Assembly: GCA_027576995.1 (NCBI GenBank)
Contig: JANBQC010000142.1
Location: 1 to 52,291 of the forward strand
Source: Dimargaris cristalligena
Lineage: Eukaryota; Kickxellomycota; Dimargaritomycetes; Dimargaritales; Dimargaritaceae
DNA length: 52,291 nucleotides
Reading direction: 5' to 3'
The stretch's first letter is position 1. Each line of letters starts with the position of its first letter. Under the pieces are notes generated by a model. The model ran no database searches and was not told the origin of the DNA. It saw only the letters and a program-made list of their open reading frames with translations. The translations under genes and the position numbers were made by a program. Positions 37,356 through 48,063 of the stretch are shown here, piece by piece.

Positions 37356-39800
37356 ATGAGCCAGCAATTCCCTCACGTCGATCCCTGGGCCCGGAGCTCG
37401 TCCCCTACCAGTTTTAAGGGGACCGATAGCCCCTGCGAGCCCTTGGTGATGGAGTCCAACAATGTACTCGACAACCACTTCATGTTCACCCGTCGGGTGC
37501 GGTATATTCGGTCTGGAGTCGATACCCTCCTTTCGGCCGCCGAGTGCCTGCCTTCTCTATCGGAGGACATCATCCGCAACACCACCCGCGATATTTGCCG
37601 TTTACCATCCCCCGGAAACTCCCATTCCCCTCTACCTATCCTCCATTCTCTTCATTCCCACCTGCCTCCACTACCACCAATCCATGTACCCGTCTCATCG
37701 CGGATACCCATCTCATCCTTGTTGGTTGATTCGGAGCCCGAATCCACCCGCTCCTCCGCCTCGCCCCCTCCTAAGCTGAAACGCCCCATCTTTTTCGACG
37801 AGGAAGAATACGGCCAAGAAGTTCCCCGTCCGCCCCCTAAGCTTCCCCGGAGCACCTCCGCCTACTCGGTTCGTTCCGTCTTTTCGTCCACCAGCTGCCA
37901 TTCCTCTACCCTTCACTACTCCCCAGTAGCGGTTGTCCCCTACCCCCCGGGCCTCACCGCGACTCTCACTCCCACCCCCCGGGTTTCCGGGGTCGCGGCC
38001 AAGGTCGACCCGGAAACCGACCCATACTACCCTGCTATCTCCGCCCATTGTCACCGGGCCGTGGTTCGTCCCGGGGAGCAGCGTCCTGTATCCCCCGCCA
38101 TGATCACCATATCCTGTCTGCACGCCCTGGTGGCCCAAAAGTCCTATGGTAGCGAGAAGCGCTTCCTGTGCCCGCCTCCGATGATCACCGTCCGTAGCAC
38201 CGACCCTGCCTGGTCTCTGGCCGGCGCCCCCCTTCCCTTCTCCTCCGAACTAGCCATGTCCGTCGTCAATGATCAGGGGGCCGACACCCAGGTACGCAGT
38301 GCCGTCACCCTCGATCCGTCCGGGTCCGGTATTTGTCGTCAGCTGCACGTCTCTAACATGGCCAAATCCAAGTTCTTCCGCCTGCGTCTGGACCTGCCCA
38401 AACGCACCGAGTCCGTGCTCCCCACCGAGACCGCCCCACCCGGGTTGACTCCTGCCTTCCCCTTTGCAACTTTTGAGTCCTCCTCCATCGCCATTATTTC
38501 CAAGCCCTCCAAAAAAACCGCCAAGGCCCGGAACATATCCTCCTGTATTCTGTCGGGCTCCTCCATCGCCCTCTTCAACCGCATCAATTCCCAGACCGTA
38601 CGTACTAAATTCCTGGTGGTCCACGAGGGTGTCCTGTGCGCCCGCAACTGTGCCTGGACGGCTTTTACCATTACTCTGGCCCACCCTTCCCCAGCTACCG
38701 CCTCGTCCACCGCCGTGGCCATCACCTACGGGTCGGAGGTGATTCTATCCGACCCCACCACAGGGGTACAGACCGAGCCCATGGTGATCCGCAAGGTGGA
38801 GAAGGGTCGACTGGCGGCCGGAGCCCTGGGCCCGGTTAGTCAGATGCAAAAGATCGCTTTCCAGAAGATCTCCCACCAAGCCAAGGTCACTGATCCTCGA
38901 TACTACCTCAGCTCAGTCACCAGTGCCGAAATGGATACCACCAGCCATCCTTTGCCTTCACCCGCTGCTGCCCCCGCCCATGGCGCCGAGCCCTCCTTCG
39001 GGGTAGCCACCACCTCTCCCACCCAGTCGTACAGTCCCGTCGCCCCCCAAGTCCCTCTGGAATTCCTGCCGTCTAATACTGCGGGCGGTCATCCAGCCGC
39101 CTCCACCAATCCCTTCTCCGTCGGCGGCCCACCACCACCGTCGACCCCGTCGGTACCCACCCTGTCGACCGAGGAGATTGATGATAAGCTATGCTGGACC
39201 GTGGTGGGTATCACCCGGTTTGATTATTCCTTCATGGAGACGGAAGGGCCGGCCTGGTTCCCCATTACCCCCTTCCCCAACCTGGCCGGACTGCCCACTT
39301 ACCGATCGGCCAGTCACACCCTGGAGCTTCGTATTGCGACTCCACCCCTTAACCCCGATCTGCTCCACACCAAACCCGGCCATCCCCCGGCCCTTCGCCT
39401 CCGCCTCGGGGAGTTTGGGCTAACGGAGACCCGACTTACGGTAGTCTCCCCCTTCCCCCCTACTAGTCCGCACCAGGTCATCACATCGGAGCTGACCACC
39501 CAACGTACGCCGCACATTCTGGCCGACCCCGTTCCCGATAGCGGTTCTTTCGCCCTGATTCTGACTGCCTCCCTTCCTTCCGTGGGGGAAGTGTTCAGCC
39601 GGGGCCCCCAAACGCCAGCCATTCATTATCTTCCCATTCAAATGTGCCGACTGGATGGTGTGGTCTATGATACCGGCTACGAGCTCGTCTACGATAATAG
39701 TGAGTACGGCCGGGATAGCTGGCCGGCGCCCTCCCCCTCATCATCCCCTTTTGCCCAATTGCAGGTCCGGGTAGCCATTGCTCGCCCGTCGAATGTTTAA
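37356..39800 (+). CDS. CSL (CBF1/RBP-J kappa/Su(H)/Lag-1) family transcription factor
   Basis: A single exon encodes 814 residues; ATG at 37356 gives MSQQFPHVDPWA. Residues 1-245 are Pro/Ser-rich. From about 250 the Rel-like N-terminal domain reads SCLHALVAQKSYGSEKRFLCPPP, the hallmark DNA-contacting segment. The beta-trefoil domain follows from about 378 (AIISKPSKK, ALFNRINSQTVRTKFL, PMVIRKVEKG, DPVSQ-like GPVSQMQKIAF). After a long Pro/Ser insert, the C-terminal Rel domain starts near 609 (CWTVVGITRFDYSFMEG-like). Fungal members include fission yeast Cbf11 and Cbf12, which bind GTGGGAA and act in adhesion, cell cycle and lipid metabolism; fungi have no Notch. An alternative GTGAGT...TTGCAG intron at 39700-39764 would replace the last residues with a shorter tail. 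Sites resembling its own target lie upstream. Confidence 0.94.
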   Translation: MSQQFPHVDPWARSSSPTSFKGTDSPCEPLVMESNNVLDNHFMFTRRVRYIRSGVDTLLSAAECLPSLSEDIIRNTTRDICRLPSPGNSHSPLPILHSLHSHLPPLPPIHVPVSSRIPISSLLVDSEPESTRSSASPPPKLKRPIFFDEEEYGQEVPRPPPKLPRSTSAYSVRSVFSSTSCHSSTLHYSPVAVVPYPPGLTATLTPTPRVSGVAAKVDPETDPYYPAISAHCHRAVVRPGEQRPVSPAMITISCLHALVAQKSYGSEKRFLCPPPMITVRSTDPAWSLAGAPLPFSSELAMSVVNDQGADTQVRSAVTLDPSGSGICRQLHVSNMAKSKFFRLRLDLPKRTESVLPTETAPPGLTPAFPFATFESSSIAIISKPSKKTAKARNISSCILSGSSIALFNRINSQTVRTKFLVVHEGVLCARNCAWTAFTITLAHPSPATASSTAVAITYGSEVILSDPTTGVQTEPMVIRKVEKGRLAAGALGPVSQMQKIAFQKISHQAKVTDPRYYLSSVTSAEMDTTSHPLPSPAAAPAHGAEPSFGVATTSPTQSYSPVAPQVPLEFLPSNTAGGHPAASTNPFSVGGPPPPSTPSVPTLSTEEIDDKLCWTVVGITRFDYSFMETEGPAWFPITPFPNLAGLPTYRSASHTLELRIATPPLNPDLLHTKPGHPPALRLRLGEFGLTETRLTVVSPFPPTSPHQVITSELTTQRTPHILADPVPDSGSFALILTASLPSVGEVFSRGPQTPAIHYLPIQMCRLDGVVYDTGYELVYDNSEYGRDSWPAPSPSSSPFAQLQVRVAIARPSNV

Positions 39801-41328
39801 TGCCGTGATTTACCACGGCCCTTCTTTCGTGTGTTTGTGTGGAGGGATCTTTCTTTCATTCTAATTTATTATGGCCCACCTACTACTACTCCACCCTAAT
39901 CCGGTCACTTGTCTGATTCGTTTAATTGTACCATGTTCATTTTCCGGATCCCACCCCGTCCCTTCCTCTCCACGCCCATATACCCCATGTTGGCCTTTTA
40001 TACATACATCTCTATGCACAAATACCTCCTAACCAATCCCTCGATTGCTAGTGTGCAGTTCAATTATTATTGGCATGTTTATCTCCCCTTATACTATCTG
40101 TATTCGCTCCCCCCTTTCTTATCTATCGATTTACCTTGTAAGATGCTACGGAACATTCCCTGGGTTCAGTTGACCTTTTTATTATTCCTATTTATAAGTT
40201 CAATCATGTTTGGTTGTGTTGAAGTGCGGAAGTTGATGTATTTTCATTATTTATGGTACGCTCCCCCTGGTGCGTTGCAACTCTACTGATGCAATTCCCT
40301 TAATATATTGTTTTTGCTTACTCTCCTTTCCGACGATTTGGCACTGGTGGGGGTGGGTTGGCCTTACCATAGACGTAGTTGATATTGCTTAATTGGGTCA
40401 AATGAAGGGCGGGGAGGGATTATCAAACCGAGGAGGGAAAGGTACACAGTTGATCGGCAGGTGGGTTGGGTAGAGCTCTCTACTCAATGTGGTTTTCGTT
40501 CTCACCGCTACTCTCCATCCGCTTTGGTCCTTCTGGTTCATTTAATCTATTTCTGGTAATCATGGGGGGAGGGGGTGGTCAAGCCCACCCTTAAAGAGTG
40601 TCCCCCAATTAGGGATTGTTTTAAGTTCTTTGGGGCCGAGGTCCCCCATCAAGGCCAAATAGGAGAATCCACTATTTATCTGCCCGAACGGGCTTTCTGA
40701 CTGGTTAAGCGTACCGTAGTGGAGGGGGGGATGGCATACATAAGAATATCATTGGCGAGGACGGAATGCCTTACGGCCGTCCACTAGCGCTTTGAAGCAA
40801 ATGCGCGCCTCCACACCTCCATTCCCGGATAGTTTTTGGCCATATCAAGCAGTGTCAACCGGCTGGCTAGTGCATCTCGTACGGGTGGACCCTTACCTAC
40901 CATGTGATAATGAGCGGTTAGATACGGCATGGTAAGAAACGGGGATATTACTAAGAGCCAGCTTCTTTATAGGAAGGAAGGGAGTCGTTTTCCACAATAT
41001 CATTGTTTTTATTAGGAACTTGGCTTGTGAATAAGGGAGATTCAGGGCGGGACGAGGCCCTCATTGAATAATATATTTGTATTATGTATTTTGATAAGCG
41101 TCGCATTTCGCCCTTCTCAACCACCCTAGGTTCCCTTCTCTACACTCAACAAGCACTGTACTGTGGATTGGTTTCAGCATTTTTCCTTTAGGTAAACTGA
41201 CTTATTCACTGTGCTTTGTGTTTCTTATTTTCCTCCGCCCAGTTACCCAGGCCCTCTCTCTCTCTCTCTCCCTTCCTCCTCTACAGGCTCCCTATTTCCT
41301 TTAACTCCCGTGGGTTTATTCAACTTGG
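39801..41328. other. Intergenic, no gene seen
   Basis: This holds the CSL 3' region and the leader of the next gene. An open frame at 39909-40289 (126 codons, very hydrophobic, AT-rich) has no family resemblance and starts in what should be 3' UTR, so I do not call it. Confidence 0.5.
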
Positions 41329-41937
41329 ATGCCTACCTTCGCCATGGATGTCGTGAACCAATTTATCCTCAACCCCAAGTACCACGAGGTACTGTCCATT
41401 CTCAAGGGGCTTCGCAATGGCCTGGTTTATGGAGCGAAGGTGCGTTTCCCCCATGCCCTCGTCATGACCTTTTTGTTCCGTAGTGGTAGTCTCCGAAACA
41501 AGGTTCGGCTTATCCTACAAGCCACTCGGGCCCATGCTCAGAACCTCGGTTCCTTCGTGGTCATCTACAAGACGCTGATGCTGGTCCAGCGGTACTTGGC
41601 CGGTCAGAAAGAGGCCAGTTACCACGCCTTCCTGGCTGGGCTCGTGGGTGGGTACGTGGTATTCGGCGAAAACACCAACATCAATAACCAGATTGTAATG
41701 TACCTCTTCTCACGAGTGGCCATCGGTCTGGCGAAACTGGCCGTCACACGGAAAGTCGTAGAGGAGCCCCATCGTCCCTTCCCGCTCTTTGCCGCTCTGG
41801 TGTGGGGTTTGGTCATGTGGCTCTTCCGTCACGAGCAGTCGACCATTCAGCCCTCTCTCCGGGCCTCTATGCAATATTTGTATGTGGATTCCAGCCAATG
41901 GCAGTCCCTCCGCAATCTACTCTGGCACAACAAATAA
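41329..41937 (+). CDS. PXMP4: Peroxisomal membrane protein 4 (PXMP4/PMP24)
   Basis: A single exon encodes 202 residues from ATG 41329, or 197 from the second in-frame ATG at 41344 (MDVVNQF), which better fits other family starts. Diagnostic stretches are LKGLRNGLVYGAKVRFPHALVMTFLFR, GYVVFGENTNINNQI, VWGLVMWLF and TIQPSLRASMQYLYVDS, in the same order and spacing as human PXMP4. The family belongs to the Tim17/Tim22/Tim23/PMP24 fold and has about four membrane spans; it resides in the peroxisomal membrane, and its substrate is unknown. Leaders upstream are CT-rich with possible splice signals near 41173-41286, so a 5' UTR intron is possible. Identification is strong. Confidence 0.95.
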   Translation: MPTFAMDVVNQFILNPKYHEVLSILKGLRNGLVYGAKVRFPHALVMTFLFRSGSLRNKVRLILQATRAHAQNLGSFVVIYKTLMLVQRYLAGQKEASYHAFLAGLVGGYVVFGENTNINNQIVMYLFSRVAIGLAKLAVTRKVVEEPHRPFPLFAALVWGLVMWLFRHEQSTIQPSLRASMQYLYVDSSQWQSLRNLLWHNK

Positions 41938-42486
41938 TCCACCAAACTGAGTCGGTTCTTCTCCTGGTCCCAGAGATCACCATGATGACTAGTGTATACC
42001 CCCTCCGATATCTCTAATATCTAGGTGTGTGTATATATTAGAATTTATATATATGTACATTTTAATACCACAAAGGCTACGCTAGAATAAATAAGGTGAA
42101 TGACAGTGGAGGCATTGGTACTTGACTGTGGTGCTTCAAATGGGTCAACCCGTTAGTATACTAAAATGGGGTTGCCGGGAAAGGGGGGGGGGGTGGAGTG
42201 CAGACACACATGGTGCCTGACCGAACCAATACGGTTAGCTTATTGCAGATCAATTGATTTCCTGTGGTTAGTTAAGGATTGCATGTAATGTAGAGTTAGC
42301 ATAATAATAGATCAGGGTTAAAAAAATAACATACCTCCGAGCGAAGGCTCCACTAGACGAGAAAACCCCAGACAAGTCAATCAGACAGACGAGTGGCAGC
42401 GGCGACAGCGGAGGGGGGGGTACCCGGCCAGTTTTACGAATTAATAGTGGTTCGTGCTGGGCTTAGTATTCAAGCAACTGGGTAAC
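41938..42486. other. Convergent intergenic, PXMP4 / DHDDS 3' ends
   Basis: There is no gene here. It contains poly-G runs near 42185-42193 and 42412-42420 and AT-rich sequence. If the DHDDS gene has a further exon it would lie here, but none was convincing. Confidence 0.5.
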
Positions 42487-43789
42487 TTACATCTTCTTGT
42501 CCTCGACACTAGCAAAAGTCACCTGAAACTCCAAAATCATCTTGAGTAGATCCCAGAGAGTGAACTCGGGCCATAATGAATGGGTAAAATGGATGGAACA
42601 GTGTTTAGCAATCTAGTTGGAGTGCAATGAGTGGAGTTAATAGCAGTTTGCGGGATTGGGGAATGCCGTTGGATGGTATCAGGAAGTATGTTTTGAAGAA
42701 GGTAAGCTGGGTTAGTTGAGCCTTAATTAGAACATGGTCATGCGCGACAATCCTGGCTAGATAACGGATTTACTTGAAGTTAGGCCGTGCGGAGTTCAAA
42801 CACCGCCCCCTACCCTAAAATGTGGATGGATAGTTGTTTTTACCTGGCAGAGTAGGAAGTCGCTGAAGCGATTTTCACCCGAAGTGCGAATCAAAATATC
42901 GAGCGGGGGAGAATCGGCGGTAAACAAGTGGTCTTCGATGTTCTTCCACTGGATAGCCCTGGGGACGAGGAGGAATGGGTAGCAATCGGGTAATGAAGAA
43001 GAGGGGAGTCTCGGTTAGCACGGATTCATACAATTCTGAAAAGGGGTGTTCACCATTATCAAGCCAGCAGGCGCACCATCCATCACTAGGTCAACCGTGG
43101 CCAGAGAAAGAGAAAGATGGGCCTGGTACTAGAGTCATACCATACCATGCCCATCCAGTCCAGTCCAGTCCAGTCTAGTGTAGTTCATTTGTCGTGGACT
43201 TTAAGCAGCATATAATAGTGACTTACTCAGTGGCCAGCGAGCCGTCGGTGGTGTCCTTTATGGTACGACGCATGGCGGTGGCAATTTCGTCGCTGGAGTT
43301 GTAGGCAAAACACACATTCAGGATGGCCTTATTGTTGTTCTTGGTGATCTCGTGGACCTCGTCGACCTTGGCGCGCACTTCGGGAGACAGGAGCTTCAGG
43401 TTGCCGCAGACGCGCACGTTAATGCCGTACTTACGCACGGTCTCGCTCTCGCGGCAGAAGACCACCAGTTTCTCTTTGGCCATTTTCATTAGGGTGTCCA
43501 CCTCCTCGGGGGGACGGTTGAAGTTGTCGATACTGAAGGCATAGATGCTGACGGCGGGGATGCCCAGCTGCATGCACCATTCGAGGACCTCCTCCAGCTT
43601 ACGGAAACCCTTGAGGTGCCCCTCCTGGGTGGCCACGCCTAAATTGCGGGCGTAGCGGCGGTTGCCGTCCATGATAAAGGCGGCATGGCGGGGAATGGGG
43701 CCCTGGCGAAGGACGTCCATGAACAGGCGGCGGAGGCGCTGGTTGGTTTCGGTGTAGAGGTACTGGAAAATGGCGGGAACGGCGATCAT
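42487..43789 (-). CDS. RER2: Dehydrodolichyl diphosphate synthase (cis-prenyltransferase), DHDDS/Rer2-like
   Basis: Three exons on the minus strand, 43789-43227, 42958-42844 and 42612-42487, give 267 residues. Phases agree at both junctions (GA|G and CAG|ATT). Motifs: HAAFIMDGNRRYAR with the catalytic Asp that binds the diphosphate, GHLKGFRKLEEVLEWC, YAFSIDNFNRP, LDILIRTSGENRFSDFLLCQ (second substrate site) and SLWPEFTLWDLLKMIL. The enzyme adds isopentenyl units in cis to make the dolichol precursor at the ER, normally paired with an NgBR/Nus1 partner. The last codons read AAG ATG TAA GT, so the stop lies inside a perfect GTAAGT donor; the annotated end uses the stop, and a further spliced exon cannot be excluded. 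The protein ends soon after the WPE motif, shorter than yeast Rer2. Confidence 0.88.
43154..43174. repeat. (TCCAG)n pentanucleotide repeat in DHDDS intron 1
   Basis: About four copies of TCCAG lie inside the first intron of the DHDDS gene. Confidence 0.8.
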
Positions 43790-44223
43790 GGTGGAGCTGA
43801 GAATAAAATGGACTAGGGAGGGGAGAAGAGAGAGTGAGATAGTACTGTCATTGGCAAGCCACCTTCGGGACGGAGTCCGGCGGTTTATATAAGGTAAGGT
43901 CAGTTAGTAAGGAGTTTGTAGTAAATAGTAGTAAGAGTAAGGGAATGGGCGGTTAGAGACGAAGCACCGGCCGGGGTCGGTTTCGCCGAGGGGCAGGGAT
44001 ATGATAGTTCGAGTTTGCCGTGGGGCCAGGGGTTACTTAAAGGCACCCTACGGCTTGTCTATATAGATATAGAATTAAATACATTGGCGGTTGTGGGGAT
44101 TTTTTCTTATAGCCAACTACCAGCTATTATGAGTGTCCGGACGGTGTGCTTGTCTTTAATATGCTGTTTTATTCACTAGTAGTAGTAATTAATAATGGGC
44201 CAGGAATGCTGTGCTATCATATA

Positions 44224-44241
44224 TCTCTCTCTCTCTCTCTC
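44224..44241. repeat. (TC)n microsatellite
   Basis: A TC run of about 18 bases lies 110 bases before the perfect hairpin in the DHDDS/STOML2 intergenic region. Confidence 0.85.
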
Positions 44242-44350
44242 ATTCCGTGGCCCTATTATTCTACAGTCCTTTTAATACCCCACACACTAACCCACCCATC
44301 ACGTGCCCGGTTGGTCTGAGGGGCCATTCCCAACCCTCCCCGGATTGCAT

Positions 44351-44407
44351 GCCAGGGTCCCATCTAATAATAATAATAATAATCATAGTATTAGATGGGA
44401 CCCTGGC
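44351..44407. repeat. Perfect 19-bp inverted repeat with AAT-rich loop
   Basis: The left arm GCCAGGGTCCCATCTAATA (44351-44369) is exactly complementary to the right arm (44389-44407). The 19-base loop is mostly (AAT)n. As RNA or single-stranded DNA it would form a very stable hairpin. Confidence 0.92.
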
Positions 44408-45069
44408 TGGCTGGGGAAGTTGTAGTTGCATATCACCTTCCTCCGTCGGTTAGGGTTGTCAAGGCCAGCGGGGCTCTCGCTATGGTTTAACGGCCCCCAA
44501 AGGCTCCACTCGCTTTGGAAATACTTGACACCAAAATATGGGTTGATGACTTTTCTATTTGGTGTGGTCTGTAGTGCTAATAATATAGACGCGCGGCCTC
44601 GCCGCAGCACTGATCATTTTCCAGATATTGTTGGGTCCTGGAGATCCAGCCGGGAAAAGCGCAGCGGCCCCAGCTAAATGAATTGGGCCGTGAAGGTTCT
44701 CATATTATTATCCATGATTCTTGAATAGCCAGCGTGAATATGGCCACCAGTTTTGGTTCTTGAGGCGGAAACACTGAAGGATTTAGAGGGTTAAAATAGA
44801 AATAGAAATAGAAATAGGTATATAAAGGGAGGCCACCACCATCAGCCGAGGTCAGCTCAACGACATAAATATATAGATTAGTATTCCCCCGCCTCCGCTT
44901 TCTTGGATCCACTTGACACAGAGAAGATCTGCCAGCGGATTCACATAGACCAAACCAACCTATAGCCCATTATAGTGTGACCAGCTTTTCCAAGTAGCTC
45001 AACTTCCATTCCTTCCGAACGACCTTTTCTTTAATTCTTGTTCATCTTTCTGAACTTCTCCGTGCAACC

Positions 45070-46899
45070 ATGTCTTCCATGCCCTGCATTGTGGGTCGCC
45101 AGGCTCTCCAGCCGCGCCGCTCAACCCCCCTCGCCGGCCTGATCCGCTCCGCCAGCCCTGCCATGCACGTCTCCGTAAGTTTTCCTGGCCCCTGGTTTAG
45201 CCGAATATTGTTTCGTAGTCCCCCACTTGACTTCCCTACCCCTCTTTCTACCCTTGACCACTCTCACCGCCCCGTCTAGTCTCCCCCTTCTTATCTTACA
45301 CCATGGGCGTATGTTCCGTTTATTTTCCCAGTCCCCGGCACTTCTGTCCAGTACCCAGTCCCGCACCCTCGCCAATGCTTCTTCCCGGCCCATCCGCATG
45401 GCGGCCGAGCGTCGCAATCCCGGCTTTCCCCCAACCTCGCGCCGGCTGCGCCGTGGCTTGCCCACCAACACCATTGTCAAATTCGTTCCCCAGCAGGAGG
45501 CCTGGGTCGTCGAGCGCATGGGTAAATTCGACCGCATCTTGGAACCCGGCCTAGCCATCCTCATTCCCGTGCTGGACCAAATCAAGTATGTACAGAGTCT
45601 TAAGGAAGTAGCCATTGAAATTCCCACCCAGAGCGCCATCACTCAGGACAACGTCACCCTGGAGCTCGACGGCGTGCTGTACTACCGCGTGGTAGACGCC
45701 TATAAGGCCTCCTACGGGGTGGAGGACGCCGAGTTCTCTGTGGCCCAGCTGGCTCAGACCACCATGCGCGCCGAAATCGGCCAAATGACTCTGGATAAGA
45801 CCCTGGCCGAGCGCAACCAGCTGAACCATAACATTGTTGACGCCATTAACACCGCCGCCAATGATTGGGGCATTCGCTGCCTCCGTTACGAGATCCGGGA
45901 CATCCACCCCCCGGAGAACGTCGTTCAAGCCATGCACTCCCAAGTGTCCGCCGAGCGTTCCAAGCGTGCCCAGATTCTCGAGTCCGAAGGTTCACGTCAG
46001 GCCGCTATTAACGTTGCGGAGGGTCGCAAACAGGCCACCATCCTCGCTTCGGAGGCCATTAAAATGGAGCGGATTAACGAAGCCCTTGGTAAGTTACTTG
46101 CATCCTTACTATATACCCCCCACCATATCATTAAATCAGTTTAGTGCCACTATTATTTTACAATCACCGCACTCAAACCTAATGCATTTCTTATTACTCC
46201 ATTCGTCCCTTAATCCCCGCTTATACAGGTGCCGCTGAAGCCATTCTGGCCCACGCCCGCGCAACGGCCCAGGGGATTGAATCGGTAGCACACTCCATTT
46301 CCAACTCCGCTGGTGGCCAAGATGCGGTCTCACTGACGGTGGCCGAGAAATACGTCAATGCCTTCGCCAACCTCGCCAAGGAAGGTACGACTGTGGTGAT
46401 CCCCGCCGACGCCAACAACGTCGGAAGCATGGTTGCGCAGGTAAGTTAAGATGTTATTCAAGTTTTTATTTAATGACTTTCCCGTGTTTATCCGGTGATC
46501 AATGCCGAGTGGAGAGGTATAAGACCTTCTCATTCCTTCCGAATCAAGCTTATCTTCGGCCGGCTACGCGTGACTGTGTCCCGCAGACGCCTCCTCCACT
46601 GGGCATTGCCGTGGTTAGTTGGTCGACTCTGGTCATCCCAACCCGCCGCCACCCACCTTTCTCACAGATACCTTGATCCGACCCTGCCTTTTATAACTTG
46701 TATTAATGACAACCTTTTCTTTTGGATCATATTAACACCGTTTCCCGGATTCTCCCGCGGGGCTCGTGATAAGGCCCTTGCGGTGTACAAGAATATTAAC
46801 CCGGCGTCGACTTCCACTCCACGGCCGATTTCAAATGACTCGCATAAGAAAAAGCTGATCGATTCATTGATGCCCACCCCCAAGATCCCGGCTAATTAG
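45070..46899 (+). CDS. STOML2: Stomatin-like protein 2 (mitochondrial SPFH protein)
   Basis: Four exons, 45070-45174, 45332-46088, 46229-46440 and 46774-46899, give 399 residues with consistent phases. The N-terminus is basic and hydroxylated (RQALQPRRSTPLAGLIRSA), as expected for mitochondrial import. The SPFH/stomatin region runs from about VKFVPQQEAWVVERMGKF through LELDGVLYYRVVD, AQTTMRAEIG, NTAANDWGIRCLRYEIRDI to the coiled-coil SAERSKRAQILESEGSRQAAI. Exon 3 carries GAAEAILAHARATAQGIE and the conserved AEKYVNAFANLAKEGTTVVIPA; exon 4 continues ALAVYK. STOML2 organises the inner membrane with cardiolipin and prohibitins. The exon 4 acceptor (GATAAG at 46773) lacks a good pyrimidine tract, so that boundary is the least certain, although it restores the family sequence exactly. 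Confidence 0.93.
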
Positions 46900-48063
46900 A
46901 CTGGCTGATCTATAGGCTTTAATCGCCACCTCTGCTCTCAGATTATTTTGTTTAAAGCCTGTTCGCTTCTCCCGTTTTATTATATTTGGTTTTTATTTTC
47001 CCCGACCCGTACTGGGTGTACACATAGTTTTTGCAAACAAATAAACCCCGCCGAATGCAGGCCTAACCCAATCAATCTAGATCCCCCTTACCAAGATGGA
47101 CGAGTGTCGACACCCACCACCCCGTCCTAACCCACCCGGTCATTAAGCACATGAGCGCCTCCAGCAGAAGCCTGATGATCTGCAAGTGGGTTAAGCACCG
47201 GTTTTCTGCGTGGCGCTTTTCACCGGAGGTGGTCTTATCTTTAGGTCAGTGGATCACTTGCGGGGCTGCCTTAAAGTACACCTACCCGAGATATAGGCGG
47301 ATATGGCTGCTTGCCATTTTAAGCCAAGGGCATAATATCGCTTAGTGTGGGTCCTGTGACTACTCCGATGTGGCCCTGACTCACCCAGGTGGCTCCAACC
47401 CCCCTACCTTTAGTACGTTCACTGGCGATAACTACCCGTACATTGAATTAGCCTAGAGAGGTTCCGGTCACTGGTCCAGCTGCAAAGCCTGGAGTTTGGC
47501 ACTACATCCTTTAGTACGACTAGAAGGGCCATTTCCACCCATAGCAAGTAACTCGACGGTTAGGCACCACCTCTACATTAGTACAATCCACAGATAGTGG
47601 TGCTGGTGTCACTGGGTGCAGAGCTGCAGTCGCTGGATGTCAGCGGGTTCAGCATCCGCAATCGTAAATATACCAACAGACTCAATCAGCTAGTAGGGAG
47701 GCATATGCCAATTTCCATCCAAGTCCATTTCTGCATCATCGGCCTTCTCACTCGGTGACTACTCCACCCGGAACTTTGATGTCGTTTCCAGAACCAGCTC
47801 CGCTCTGATTTGGGCGACTTACCCGGTTTGGCGTCTAAATGATATAAATATCAATCGCTGCGCCGTTCCTCTAGCAGTTCAATATCGATCCACTTCCTTC
47901 ACCATTGACCTACCCACCCCGCCTTTTTAACTCTCTGTATTTGACCGTAGTCCAGCCTCCACCCATTTCTTCAATAATTGGGCTCATTTAATTGACTTTT
48001 AGCGTATACCCCGCAACACCCTCACCCAGTCCTCTAGGGCTTTCATTAACTCTCCATCGCATT
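46900..48063. other. Intergenic with possible decayed Leu-rich sequence
   Basis: This holds the STOML2 3' region and the chitinase promoter. Between about 47390 and 47840 short same-frame stretches such as LVQLQSLEFG and ELQSLDVSGFSI look like leucine-rich repeats but are cut by stops. No intact gene is present. A TATAAATA element lies at 47843-47850. Confidence 0.4.
47843..47850 (+). promoter_or_regulatory. Candidate TATA box of chitinase gene
   Basis: TATAAATA lies 214 bases before the chitinase ATG. The sequence between them is pyrimidine-rich. This is a good match to a fungal TATA box but unsupported by transcript data. Confidence 0.4.

Larger units (their letters stand above)
43790..45069. 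other. Divergent intergenic, DHDDS / STOML2
   Basis: The promoters of both genes must lie in these 1.3 kb. It holds a (TC)n tract (44224-44241), a perfect hairpin (44351-44407) and a short AAATAG run near 44794-44818. No gene is recognised. Confidence 0.5.

Noticed and set aside
39909..40289. 126-codon hydrophobic open frame after the CSL gene
   Set aside because: AT-rich 3'-UTR-like DNA readily yields hydrophobic frames; no homology, no proper leader.
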